Shown one piece after another: positions 1 through 9,616 of a DNA stretch of 64,000 bases (within the stretch, counting starts at the first letter, position 1; every line of letters begins with the position of its first letter). The DNA is from Gracilaria gracilis (taxonomy: Eukaryota; Rhodophyta; Florideophyceae; Gracilariales; Gracilariaceae), in the NCBI GenBank assembly GCA_030374805.1, contig JARGSG010000225.1, forward strand, positions 806,001 through 870,000, given 5' to 3'. The position numbers were made by a program, and so were the translations under genes. The notes under the pieces were generated by a model that worked only from the letters and a program-made list of their open reading frames with translations, ran no database searches and was not told where the DNA came from.

Positions 1-131
1 CAATAACGGACATGAAGAGAATGAATGCTGTAGAACCCGCGTAGGCTCAGGAACCCACCCAACTAATTCCGAATTCATCTCACATGAAGGTCGTGAATAG
101 CTCCACTGCCGCAAGACCTCTTGTGCTTCTG

Positions 132-1352
132 TCACTTCTTGTTCCTGATGTGTGACAGCGCCCGTTTTGCTAGAAACACTTTAGAGCGTGCTGCAACTGA
201 CTCAAGAACTTGCTCATACTCATTTTCGACTACCGGAAAGTCCTTAACCGTGGTAAAGAGTAATTTGCCAAATCGAACGCTCTTCTCCATCCCTATCACA
301 TTCTTTTCCAGAGATGGTACGATCGCATTGACTATTCCTGCTTGATCTTTGCCCCTAGCCATCAAGGCTTCGATGACTTTGATTCCGTCCTCTCCCCATG
401 TACATTTGCTGTACTCCCTTAAGGCCAACAACGCAGCTTCAGGCGATAACCCTGCGGCTACCCTGGCCAACACTTCCGCTATTGCGCCATTAATTCGCTT
501 GTCAATATCGCCAAAGTGGGTGTACATTGCAACTGCAGCTCTCCAGTGGTATGTACAGAACTTTACAACTGCGGTCATCATTTCTCGAGGAGCTGGGGCT
601 TTTAACGTTTTAACATACGGGACAATTATTTCTGCCATCATAATGCTTGCTACAGCGGCTCCTGCCATTTCCGTGAAACTGCTTATCACAGCTGCCCGAA
701 TCAATGGAGTTGAATCATCGGGAACAATGTGTCGTAAGATACGGGATGTCGCGCCACTTCTAAGCACGATTTCGATTGCCTCTTGTGGCGGGTCCGTATG
801 CGAAGATAAAAGAGCCCAGTTCCTGATCTGTTCAACACTGTTTTTCTCGGCAGCATCGAGCTCTCCCTTACCAGCTCTTTGAGCAGACTCAGGCTCGGAA
901 GCGCTAGTGGCGTTGGGTGCGTCTATTCGTTTCCCCTCTTTCAAACCATACACGGGTTTGTTCTGGACCGGAGTCTTTTCGCTTTTCAATGGCAGTCTTT
1001 CTGCTCCCACTTCCGAGCCAAGAACTACTGCAGAAGTTTGGTCAGCTCCAGGGTCCTCTATTCGTGCTCGCTTTCGCTTAATTTCGAGAACGGCTTTTTC
1101 CCAATCGTCCAGATCATTTGCCCCTGCCTTCCATGAATCCCAACCATCACTTTGAATTCCGCCGATACTTACTTCAAAAGCTCGGCATATAGCCATGAGA
1201 TTCTCCTGAGCGTTTGGAGACATTTCGCAAAACGACACTGGTAGAGCCGACATTTGGAGGTCCATCAGCGAATGGAGTGAAGCTCTTTCAATGGCTTCTG
1301 AAGTAGACGAAGCCGTAAGTAGTTTGTGCCAAATTGACGACGATGGGGACAT
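132..1352 (-). CDS. FANCE C-terminal-like helical repeat protein
   Basis: This is a 406-residue intronless ORF starting at an ATG at 1352. Residues 1 to about 90 form a helical segment. Residues about 90-165 are charged and low in complexity. Residues about 170-406 are a chain of amphipathic helices resembling HEAT/ARM repeats. The end, with a pattern like FGKLLFTTVKDFP and then SKVFLAKRALSHI, resembles the C-terminal domain of Fanconi anaemia protein E. In known FANCE proteins that domain binds FANCD2 and links it to the core complex that monoubiquitinates it during DNA crosslink repair. The similarity is from memory of the family pattern and not from an alignment. A generic helical-repeat scaffold is the alternative. 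No signal peptide or membrane segment is seen, so the product is probably nuclear or cytosolic. Confidence 0.5.
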   Translation of the reverse strand: MSPSSSIWHKLLTASSTSEAIERASLHSLMDLQMSALPVSFCEMSPNAQENLMAICRAFEVSIGGIQSDGWDSWKAGANDLDDWEKAVLEIKRKRARIEDPGADQTSAVVLGSEVGAERLPLKSEKTPVQNKPVYGLKEGKRIDAPNATSASEPESAQRAGKGELDAAEKNSVEQIRNWALLSSHTDPPQEAIEIVLRSGATSRILRHIVPDDSTPLIRAAVISSFTEMAGAAVASIMMAEIIVPYVKTLKAPAPREMMTAVVKFCTYHWRAAVAMYTHFGDIDKRINGAIAEVLARVAAGLSPEAALLALREYSKCTWGEDGIKVIEALMARGKDQAGIVNAIVPSLEKNVIGMEKSVRFGKLLFTTVKDFPVVENEYEQVLESVAARSKVFLAKRALSHIRNKK

Positions 1353-1887
1353 GTCCCCTTTGACGTGATTCTCGGTTCCCTATTCAGGAATGAATGGAAA
1401 TATGTATGCTGAATTCTTCACCAAGGCTGGTGACAGTGTTTGAGTCAAGCTCGAGCCCCTTTCATTTTTGCCACGACTTTTCAGACCTGGGGAAGGAGTG
1501 ATCTCTTCGTTAGAAAGAACTACGTCGGTATATCTCGGGAAAATGCGGTCTTCGGACTACAGAGGGAAATAAGGCTCTGGAAGGCTGCCCTCTCCGCAGA
1601 TGAGATTGGGTTCCAAAATCAGCAGATGAATTTCATTGTGGTGCCTCCACTACTTTTTATCACGTACCAACGGTAGCGTTACTCTGTACAAGTTTATCCC
1701 TTCGTATTGTTTGCACAGGGAGCTTGAACAACCTTCCAATAGCGCTCTCTCTCCTCTAACACTTTTGCGTTCTACTTTCGACACAGCTCTGTAAAGCCCT
1801 AGCTAGGATGCAGCAGACGTTTTTACGCCTGACATTCATTACGCCGGCTTAGAGCTCGTTCATATTACCCGGGCAGGGACAAAAGCT
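1353..1887. other. Intergenic region without a recognisable gene
   Basis: This 535-base stretch lies upstream of the FANCE-like gene. It contains a 78-codon ORF (1440-1676, +) that resembles nothing I know and lacks supporting signals. The promoter of the minus-strand gene should lie just above 1352, but I see no clear TATA box. Confidence 0.4.
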
Positions 1888-2208
1888 TCAACACCTGTTC
1901 TCAGAATTGGTACGAATAACGTCGATACGAATATCAGCCACTCGCCCTTTCCCGGAGTCCAGGCTTAGACCCTCTACAGTTTGATAACTTCTTGCAAATT
2001 GATGAGCTGAACATGAGATCCATGGTGCAATGTCGAGGTTACATTTGCAGACCTGCAACGATATCCTGATGAGCGGGTTCTCCTTTGAGAGTAGATGACA
2101 CAGAGGGCATTGACTTCGATCTTTTGAACGCTCATTCGAGTTAGATGCATTCAACAGAGTCGTATCAGGGCTCAAGGTACCATTGAGGGAGCAAGTGAAT
2201 GTGCCCAT
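1888..2208 (-). pseudogene. Possible decayed non-LTR retrotransposon fragment
   Basis: A 106-codon minus-strand frame contains a CPLC pair followed by a segment ending in GRVADIRIDV. In algal and plant non-LTR retrotransposons a Cys/His cluster after the reverse transcriptase is often followed by a segment with an R-x-A-D-I motif. This frame could be a short remnant of such a C-terminal region. It lies back to back with a plus-strand remnant starting near 2219, which favours a transposon graveyard over a host gene. Support is weak. Confidence 0.3.
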
Positions 2209-2218
2209 GGATTAATCG

Positions 2219-2611
2219 GATTTGAAAGCCCTGCTACTGTATCTCTGAGCATAAGAAGTAAGAGTGTTCTACTGCACCAATTAGAACCTGACGATCAAGA
2301 TTTGCGAAGTGCAGAGATAACCTTAGCACAGTTTGCTTCTATACATGTGCCGATATTACATCCTTTTCCATCCCATATTGAGAAGAAAGTAATGCTATGC
2401 GAATGCGGCGCTGCTGTTTAGAAAGATGCCGAACATGTTTTGTTTCGCTGCCCTCTGACGATCGCTGCTCGTCGTAATGAACTATAGTCTGCTACTTATT
2501 TCACGCTTCACGCACGATTCGATTGGAACATTAGTTTCTTGGAACAGAAACGTTCTCTGCGCGTTCTCCCTGCATACGTTGTAGTTCTCTATCTCTCTTT
2601 TTTGAATACGC
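2219..2611 (+). pseudogene. Decayed 3' end of a non-LTR retrotransposon ORF
   Basis: The plus-strand frame reads openly from about 2219, then hits an in-frame TAG at about 2420 inside a Cys/His cluster (CECGAAV, then EHVLFRCP) and another TAG about 75 bases on. It finally stops near 2611. The spacing C-x-C, H, C followed by a basic segment matches the zinc-binding region found after the reverse transcriptase in non-LTR retrotransposons. The reverse transcriptase itself is missing, so this is a 5'-truncated, mutated copy. It runs straight into the hairpin-bearing tail at 2631-2668, which probably belongs to the same element. Confidence 0.5.
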
Positions 2612-2668
2612 TAGCCTAACTGCAACGTAGCACAGGACGTTTCTGTTGAAAGAAACGTTCTCTCATCT
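2588..2668. repeat. Dispersed hairpin-bearing repeat, copy 1
   Basis: The block holds a pyrimidine-rich CT run, an AT-rich spacer and then a perfect 8-bp hairpin (ACGTTTCT at 2637-2644, six-base loop, AGAAACGT at 2651-2658). Related blocks occur at 3051-3112, 23336-23370, 23552-23613, partly at 23740-23780, and at 63052-63092. Here it directly follows the decayed retrotransposon reading frame, so it may be the 3' untranslated tail of that family. Confidence 0.5.
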
Positions 2669-3050
2669 GAGGAGGAAATGGTCAACGTCATTTACGAAAC
2701 CCGGTCTACAATTGCAAACCAGTTTCCTTCCGATCAGGTGCGAGCCAAGAGGGTTGTAGTAAAGCGAGAGTGTTATAAAACGGGAAAGAGTTCGCATCAT
2801 GATGATCTTCATCCGGCAATGCAGGACCAGCATCGTGCATCAATCATGTGTGACGTATGACGCATGATCCTCATGGAAGCTGAAGCTTGAGCTTCGAACG
2901 AATGACATTCCGTATCTCGCTCACAATTAAGAAGAAGAAGAAGACATTCCGTCACGATTTAGCTTTCTCAGGGAAGAACGAAAAGGAATAACGGCGTGCA
3001 GCTCTTGATTTCCTGATTCCATCTCGGAAAGACGGGCTCTCTCTTTCCTT
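2669..3050. other. Intergenic, no gene seen
   Basis: The stretch contains a 60-codon ORF (2678-2860, +) without any recognisable feature, a short GAA microsatellite near 2930-2945 and a small inverted repeat built on GAAGCT near 2876-2896. I see no gene. Confidence 0.4.
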
Positions 3051-3112
3051 ATGAGCACACAAGCTTAATTATAAGTGTGTGCGGAACACTTCTGTTGAAA
3101 GAAGCTGTCTGT
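3051..3112. repeat. Dispersed hairpin-bearing repeat, copy 2
   Basis: It begins ATGAGCACACAAGCTTAAT and continues to TTCTGTTGAAAGAAG, where the hairpin has decayed. It shares both blocks, in the same order and spacing, with the copy at 23552-23613. A CT-rich run precedes both copies. Confidence 0.5.
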
Positions 3113-3434
3113 CACGAGAAAGGTTTCAGTAAGGCCAAGCCACAGAGAGAATGAGAAGCACTATCGTGATACATTGCTTCTCTCTCCGTGAAATGGACCT
3201 AAGTCTGTTCCAATTCGAAGCCTTGTTTTTATTGCAGTCCCCTTTCTAATCTCCGCAAGATCACCAGATCATGAAGGCTGCAAAAGCCATTCGCTTGCAT
3301 TTCCTTCCCCTCTGTTTGCTACAAAAGCAGACTCTGGTTTGTGGAAAGCCTTCACATTCACACTTCAAGGTATCGGTCGACCGGCAGAATATATTGGAAT
3401 GGTATATGAGTCGAAGCACAGTCCCAAAGGCAAG

Positions 3435-4418
3435 ATGATCCGCCGTATATTGTTCCTGTACATCGGTTTTCTGGTGTTGAGCTCCCTTTTGCACACATTG
3501 TCGTATGCTCAATCTACTGAAACATCAGACTGCCTTATCACCGAAGATTCATGCCCGTGCTCGGAATCGGACCCGTCTGGCGTTTGTTTGAGGTATCAAG
3601 GAGATGGCAAATGTCTACTCGGTGTGTGTCAAGAATCATACAAATGTGATTGTCTTGGGTATCAAATGTGTAAGAGATCAAATTGCGCCGTGTATACGTC
3701 CGTGGAAGACGCAATTCCAAGTGGGACCATACCCTTCGGTTGTCACCTTACACCCGGTGCTGGGTCTTGCACGGCGTTTCTCTCCATGTTGGACACTGTG
3801 GTAGCAGCCAACAACGCCAAGAATGACGCCCGCCTCTCGAACAATGAGCTTGTTGATCACGGCTTCGAAGCACAGCAAGTAGTGACGGATATTTACAATG
3901 ACATTGTTGCTGTTAATGATGCTTTGGAAGAGCTTAACGGTGTCAGAGCTCATATGACTTCAGAAGAAGAAGACGAAATCTTCAATAACGCTAAATCCGT
4001 GAGAAATTTGGCTATCGAGTGTGAGCAAAATACATTGGACATAAGTCTGAGCAGTAGGGAAGCCCTAAAAGTGAGCATTACCACAATAGACTCGGCCTAT
4101 GTTGCTGCTGATGCTGAAAAGGAAGCCAAGAAAACCGAAGAAAGGCTTGAAGAAGAGGAGTCTAAAGCAAAAAAAGGGGATCATGAATGCACTGAGTGTG
4201 ACAAACTGAAGAAAGAAATCAAGAGGTTTAGGGAGCTACGGAAGGACGCTGCCGTAAACGCGGGGAAAGCAGCAAAAAGCTGTAAGGGAAAGAGAAACAA
4301 AGGGAAAGAGGTTCTCCAACAGATCCATGAGAAACGAATGAAAAGCCGGGAAGCACGTGAAAAGGTACTTTCCAAGATTGTCGAGATTAAGAAACGTTTC
4401 CAGAAACCAAACGAGTAG
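3435..4418 (+). CDS. Secreted cysteine-rich protein with coiled-coil tail
   Basis: The reading frame opens at 3339, but the ATG at 3435 is preferred because it starts a classic signal peptide: two arginines, a run of about 16 hydrophobic residues and a likely cleavage after SYAQ. The resulting protein has 327 residues. Residues about 33-112 are cysteine-rich with short spacings (CPC, CDCLGYQMC, CHLTPGAGSC), suggesting a small disulfide-bonded extracellular module. Residues about 120-327 are almost entirely charged and helical, with a long predicted coiled coil rich in Glu and Lys and a CTEC pair near residue 250. I do not recognise the family. It is likely secreted or a cell-wall or surface component. 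No catalytic motif is visible. Confidence 0.65.
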   Translation: MIRRILFLYIGFLVLSSLLHTLSYAQSTETSDCLITEDSCPCSESDPSGVCLRYQGDGKCLLGVCQESYKCDCLGYQMCKRSNCAVYTSVEDAIPSGTIPFGCHLTPGAGSCTAFLSMLDTVVAANNAKNDARLSNNELVDHGFEAQQVVTDIYNDIVAVNDALEELNGVRAHMTSEEEDEIFNNAKSVRNLAIECEQNTLDISLSSREALKVSITTIDSAYVAADAEKEAKKTEERLEEEESKAKKGDHECTECDKLKKEIKRFRELRKDAAVNAGKAAKSCKGKRNKGKEVLQQIHEKRMKSREAREKVLSKIVEIKKRFQKPNE

Positions 4419-5122
4419 TGCAGTAATCTGGAATGCCTCACGGATTTCGCAACCTCAGCAGTGTTGAGTCAACACTAATGTGGCTCAAGTTGCTATACCT
4501 TCTACCGTGAAATGATGGCTTCGGGACTAGTTTGCTTCGCCAATTGTGCCAAGTCCATGAAACCTAATACCTTTATCTCAAAAACGGCTAGGCATAAGAT
4601 CTTAACATATGATAGATATTTGATGTATATGTCTGGGACCCCGACTGAGAGGAAGGGGGAATAATCGATGGTGGTCATTGTCGCACCGATTAAAACAAGC
4701 ATATGTTGTGTTCTTCACTGTGATTTAAAGTTCCTTGTTGGGAAAACCAAGAAAGGGTAGACAGGCCCACCACGTGAAGGCGGACCGCTTGTGCCAACAA
4801 AAAAACATGTTCACAAAGACTCTACGTCAAACAATCTGAAAGCGTATTTCTTCAAGTTTATGGCTTGGGGCGACAGCGTTTGAAACAAACAAGAGGATAT
4901 TCTGAAAGAATGCGTGCTCTCTACGGTGCAATACAATAAGATTCCGAAAACGATTTAGTATAGACAGTAGTATCCTTTGTACAATCAGAAGTGGTTTTGT
5001 TAATCTCTGAGATGCTGAGATTCTGTTATTGTGGTCCTCAGCATGTTTTTAAGATCAGTGTCCCATGAAAATTAGCAAAAGTGAAGAGAAGCATTACGAT
5101 ACTCGTTAAAAGAGTAGAAAAG
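4419..5122. other. Convergent intergenic region
   Basis: The region lies between the 3' end of the secreted protein gene and the 3' end of the malectin-type gene on the other strand. It is moderately AT-rich and must hold both polyadenylation regions. A 66-codon minus-strand ORF (4502-4702) has no recognisable features. No RNA gene was identified. Confidence 0.4.
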
Positions 5123-8100
5123 TTACATGTACCAGAAGTCAGTGCCATATGAGGGCGATGTGCCAGCGCTACCAATAACCTTCACGATCACTTGGGTATT
5201 CTTTGCATTCGAAGGCGTGATGCATGTAAAGGATTCATCGTCTATGATATCAACATTAGTGCAGGGCTTCCCTCCAAATGTTGCTTGGGGTGTGAAACCA
5301 AAGTTATGACCTGAGATGAGCACTTTTGTGCCACCGAGCGCTGGTCCTTGTTTCGGATGTACACCAAGAAGGAATGTCACGTCCGGAGCAGGGTACGTGG
5401 GAACGGCAACAACTACCTCAGACTTGTAAACCCTTGGCATTACCAGCTCTCCTCTGGGACCTTCCACAATATTCAAGCCCGAAAAGCCGAGGAAAATCGG
5501 GGCGTATCCCACGTTTTTGCCGTCTGCGCCTACTTTGACCTGAGAGACCCTCCCTGAATGCTGTCCTGTGAACTTTGAGATGAATAAGTTACCTTTGATT
5601 CCACCACCGAAAGTATTTGAGCGGTACTCAATGATGCCATTCGCTGAACTCTGTAGATTTGAAATCAACGGCTGTACAGCCGAAGGTGGATACGGAACAC
5701 ACTCTTTCCGGTTCAAATTCGGATGTCCATGGTACTTTCCAGGTTGCACCAAATACAGTTTGTCTTGCATCACTGACGGCATACTGTTCGAAAGCTTCAC
5801 ACCACCATTACAATTAGTGGAGAAGTCTCCGAAGTTTTTGTTCGGTCCATTGTCAGTGGCATAGAGCTTTCCATTGGAATGCAAGGTCATACCGAAAGAA
5901 TTTCGGAAACCAGACGCATAAACAGTACAACTGCCAGATACAATTTTAGCCGTTTCGGGGTTAACGTACTGATCATACTTCACTTGAGTCAGTCCGTTGT
6001 ACGGGCAAGACACAAAAGCGGCTGAGAGCGGATTGCTAGCAACGCCACCCAAGAGATCGTCAGGAGCATCTCCTGGAACAGGCTTCTTCCCTGGCACGGA
6101 AACTCCTCCATTTGTGAATCCTCCGATACCGATGATCAGCTCTCCATTGGGAAGAAACTGCAGCTTGTTAATACCATGGTCGTGATTGGAAACCGGGAGC
6201 CCTGTGACAACATCTTGTGCAGAACCAGCACAAGGCTTTCCAGGTTCGTCGGAAAGTATAGAGGGGCTGAATTCTATCGACTGAACCTTTCCGTTGGTCC
6301 AACCTTCCTCAAACCCGAAAAGGTTTTCGTTCTTCCAATACATTGAGGAGGACGTGAAAAACATCTTCAATTTGTTCGAAAAGGGAGAGAATGCAACGCC
6401 AAGAATCGCTCGATGAGATGGACCGGCATCCCTGACACATTTCTTTGTCACTTGGAATTCTCGGTCAACAGCTAGAGCATACAACTTACCCTTGCTGCTT
6501 CCCATGTACATTCTTCCATCTGGTCCATAAGTAATGGCAGCAATGAACGACACCTTGAAGTCATCTCCGTTCAGGTCTTTGAGTTTGGCTTGCTGGAAGA
6601 TGACGGGCTGCTCGAGCGTGGGTCCAGAAATGTATGTAAACGACACAGGGTTCGATACTCCAGCATTGGTGGTCACAGTGATGGGAACCGTGCCAAAGCC
6701 TTCCGGAACAGTGACTTGCAACACTCCGGCATCTGATGATATCAAATTTGAAGCCTCCTTATTCCCAAACTTTACCGAAGCACCATTGATGAAAGCCGAA
6801 CCAAAGATTTGGATGTTCTCTCCACCAGAGGGGGTTGACGTACTCTTCGACAGTCCAGTGATTACAGGCAACACATTACCAGAGTCGTGTTGCAACACGG
6901 AAGAAGTTAGCGCAACTTGACTGCTTGACAGCGCGAGGAGCGGAGCGAGGTTCTTCGGCCGGAAGTAGTGCAGTTGGAAGGAATGTAGTTTTGGAAGATA
7001 GAACTTGTTTGGACTTGTTGTGGTTCCCATAGAGTTGGATTGTGATATGATAACACCCGCATAAAACAGCTTGAAAGGTCCATTATGTTTGACGGAAAAC
7101 GAATACTCACCAGCCGTTGGGATCTCAACAAAGTACACACATCGCACAGCAAAAGAGTTTTGGGAAAAGGGGAAATTTCCGAACGCGTTAGCGTTGTTGA
7201 GGGTGATGGTGGGCTTCACATCTCCGAACAAAGGCTTTGGTTGGGAGTTGAGAGAGATTGGAAGCGGGACGGTGGCGAACACTTGGTTACCATAGTCATA
7301 GTAATAACAATATGCGCCGTTTGCGGTAGAACTCTTCACTTCAACCTCAGTAGTGTCAACACCCACATCTCCTGTGGTGTCGACGACCTCGAGAGTGACC
7401 ACGGTCTTTCCAAGCGGAAAGTTCGCCGAGAACTTGCCGGACTTGGCCGTATTCACGTTTTGTTTGATCTGCCCATTCACGGTAGTTGTCCAGGTCCATT
7501 TGTACGCGACGATTGCACCAGCCACTTCTGGCGGTCCCGGGTCACTGTAGTGAGAGTGCGACTGTGTGCCGTCAAGAGAGACTGTTGCCAGCCCATCATC
7601 ATTGAAGTCGGTGGCAATGTACGGACCACCAGGGACAGAATGAGAGCGATGGTCGAAACCGCCGTTGAGGTCACCGGCATTAGCCTTACTTGTGCCTCCG
7701 AGCACACAACCGCCGCCAAGAGCTATGGAACCCGCACCAGGCCCCTCAACAAAGATGCCAGAAATCATCGGATTCTCAACCGCCTTGATGAGTGTGATGT
7801 CAATGAAACCACCCTTGGACGGCACACCGCCATAAGTTTTGATGAGACCCACGTTCTTACCAACGGATTTGAAGACATCAAGGTTCTGTTCCTTGGTTGC
7901 TCCGTTAATAAAGACGTCGAACGTACGACCGCCAACGGCGGCGAAATACACCTCAGCAAACAAGAGCTTCACAGTGAAGGTGCCAGCAGGAACTGGAATC
8001 TTATAGCTGAGAACCGACTCTTGCGTCCACCTATGGCTCGAGAACAACGGATCCCATGGAGCGGCACCACTTGGACCAGAAACCGGAATATCAGAATCAA

Positions 8101-9616
8101 ACGCTTCACCAACGGACGTACTGGAGATGTAGTCATTGTTATCGGCACCAACAAACGCAGGCGCAATCTGCCCTCCAGCGCAGTTCATTCTGAACTGGTT
8201 TTTCGAAGCGCCCGTGACATCGCAAGCCAAGTCTGACGTCGGTGGTGACACCGGGTCCGTCCCGACGTTGGAGGTGACAGTGGTGTCCGGAATACACGGA
8301 GGGGCGTTTGTGGCGCAGCTCTTGTTCAGAATGTTGACGCTCGAGATACAACAAAACTCACCAGCAGCAAAAGTTCCACAGTCGTTGCCTCCACACTTGC
8401 CACACACGCTCTTGCAACACGCCGCCTGACCGGTGCCCTTATTGACGCCCAAGATGGCACCGGCGGGACACACGGCGCCGGGGACCGGGGCCGGGGTCGG
8501 GGTGGGAGTGGATACAATAGGAGGCGGAGTGACAAGAGACAGGTCGCTAGACGGAACGCACGGCGGAAGGTTGGTATCACAACTGTTGGCAACGGCGTTG
8601 ACGCTAGAGATGCAACACAGGTTGCCGGGCGCAAAGTCTCCGCAGCCGTTGCCGCCACACTTGCCGCAGATAGAAGGACAGCACGCCTTTTGTTTGGTGA
8701 ACGGATTAGAGGCGAAAATGCCAGTTGCGCAGGTGGGGTCCGCCGTAGAAGGCGGTGCGGGTGGCGCAGGGGTCGGGGCGGAGGGTGGAGGATTGGCAGA
8801 CGGGACGCAAGGCGGGAGGTTTGTATCACAGCTGTTTGCCACGATGTTGATGCTGGAGATGCAACACAGGTTGGGCGGCGCAAAGTTGCCGCAGCCGTTG
8901 CCACCGCACTTGCCGCACACGGCGGGGCAGCAGGCGTTTTGATTGGTGAAGGGGTTGGCGGCTAAGAGGCCTGTGGAGCACGAAGGGTCGGAGGTGGCGG
9001 GCGCGATGGGCACGCCGGGAGTTGGGGGCGAGGGTTGCTGCGGAGCTGAGGGAATGAGCTGGTCGGCGTTGCCTCCGCTGATGAGGATGGCGCTGAGCAT
9101 GGGGTTCTGCTTGTCGTCGACGCGCTGCAGCGTGATGGTGATGAAGCCGGCCTGCGGGGTGATGGCGCCAAAGCTGAGAAACAGGGCGTTGTTGGCGCCG
9201 ACAGAGGCGAAGACATCGAGGTTAGAGAGCTTGGTGACGCCGTTGATGAGCACGTTGAACAGGCGGGCGCCGTTGGCGAACAGCGGCGGATAGGTCTCCG
9301 CGAACATGAGGGCGACGGTGTAGGAGGCGGACGGGACGGGCAGTTTGTACTGCAGATTGCCCACGGAGGCATATCGGTACGAATCGTACACGGGCTGCCA
9401 TGTTCCGGAGGCCTTGACGGTGGCGGGCGGAAGGGTTAGGGAATATGAATTAGTGGAAGTGATGTAGTCAGTGAGATCCTGGCGGAAGGCGATTGAATCG
9501 AGTTGATTGCCACCGACGTTAATACGTAAGGGGGCGGCAGTTGCAACGGAAAAGAGAAGCAAAGCAATAGCGATGAGAACGGGCACAGGAAGAGGCGGTC
9601 GTCGAAAAAGATTCAT
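5123..9616 (-). CDS. Large secreted malectin/PKD/TIG/beta-propeller protein
   Basis: The frame opens at 9811, but the ATG at 9616 is chosen because it begins a signal peptide (MNLFRRPP, then a hydrophobic core ending SVATAA). The protein has 1,497 residues and no intron. Domains in order: malectin-like 1 (about 28-185); three near-identical Cys modules (about 213-270, 294-352, 383-442) each with the CGKCGGN motif, joined by Pro/Thr linkers; malectin-like 2 (about 475-625); a PKD-like fold (about 660-762); a PA14-like region (about 765-905); a TIG/IPT domain (about 915-997); a six-bladed beta-propeller of the glucose/sorbosone dehydrogenase type (about 1000-1400); and a second TIG domain (about 1405-1497). 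In known families malectin and PA14 bind carbohydrate and the propeller can hold PQQ. I infer an extracellular, wall- or polysaccharide-associated protein. Enzymatic activity is not proven. Confidence 0.85.
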   Translation of the reverse strand: MNLFRRPPLPVPVLIAIALLLFSVATAAPLRINVGGNQLDSIAFRQDLTDYITSTNSYSLTLPPATVKASGTWQPVYDSYRYASVGNLQYKLPVPSASYTVALMFAETYPPLFANGARLFNVLINGVTKLSNLDVFASVGANNALFLSFGAITPQAGFITITLQRVDDKQNPMLSAILISGGNADQLIPSAPQQPSPPTPGVPIAPATSDPSCSTGLLAANPFTNQNACCPAVCGKCGGNGCGNFAPPNLCCISSINIVANSCDTNLPPCVPSANPPPSAPTPAPPAPPSTADPTCATGIFASNPFTKQKACCPSICGKCGGNGCGDFAPGNLCCISSVNAVANSCDTNLPPCVPSSDLSLVTPPPIVSTPTPTPAPVPGAVCPAGAILGVNKGTGQAACCKSVCGKCGGNDCGTFAAGEFCCISSVNILNKSCATNAPPCIPDTTVTSNVGTDPVSPPTSDLACDVTGASKNQFRMNCAGGQIAPAFVGADNNDYISSTSVGEAFDSDIPVSGPSGAAPWDPLFSSHRWTQESVLSYKIPVPAGTFTVKLLFAEVYFAAVGGRTFDVFINGATKEQNLDVFKSVGKNVGLIKTYGGVPSKGGFIDITLIKAVENPMISGIFVEGPGAGSIALGGGCVLGGTSKANAGDLNGGFDHRSHSVPGGPYIATDFNDDGLATVSLDGTQSHSHYSDPGPPEVAGAIVAYKWTWTTTVNGQIKQNVNTAKSGKFSANFPLGKTVVTLEVVDTTGDVGVDTTEVEVKSSTANGAYCYYYDYGNQVFATVPLPISLNSQPKPLFGDVKPTITLNNANAFGNFPFSQNSFAVRCVYFVEIPTAGEYSFSVKHNGPFKLFYAGVIISQSNSMGTTTSPNKFYLPKLHSFQLHYFRPKNLAPLLALSSSQVALTSSVLQHDSGNVLPVITGLSKSTSTPSGGENIQIFGSAFINGASVKFGNKEASNLISSDAGVLQVTVPEGFGTVPITVTTNAGVSNPVSFTYISGPTLEQPVIFQQAKLKDLNGDDFKVSFIAAITYGPDGRMYMGSSKGKLYALAVDREFQVTKKCVRDAGPSHRAILGVAFSPFSNKLKMFFTSSSMYWKNENLFGFEEGWTNGKVQSIEFSPSILSDEPGKPCAGSAQDVVTGLPVSNHDHGINKLQFLPNGELIIGIGGFTNGGVSVPGKKPVPGDAPDDLLGGVASNPLSAAFVSCPYNGLTQVKYDQYVNPETAKIVSGSCTVYASGFRNSFGMTLHSNGKLYATDNGPNKNFGDFSTNCNGGVKLSNSMPSVMQDKLYLVQPGKYHGHPNLNRKECVPYPPSAVQPLISNLQSSANGIIEYRSNTFGGGIKGNLFISKFTGQHSGRVSQVKVGADGKNVGYAPIFLGFSGLNIVEGPRGELVMPRVYKSEVVVAVPTYPAPDVTFLLGVHPKQGPALGGTKVLISGHNFGFTPQATFGGKPCTNVDIIDDESFTCITPSNAKNTQVIVKVIGSAGTSPSYGTDFWYM

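Noticed and set aside
7085-8236. 383-codon plus-strand ORF
   Set aside because: It lies exactly opposite the malectin-type gene, which has clear domains and a signal peptide. The antisense frame has no recognisable feature and is a coding shadow.
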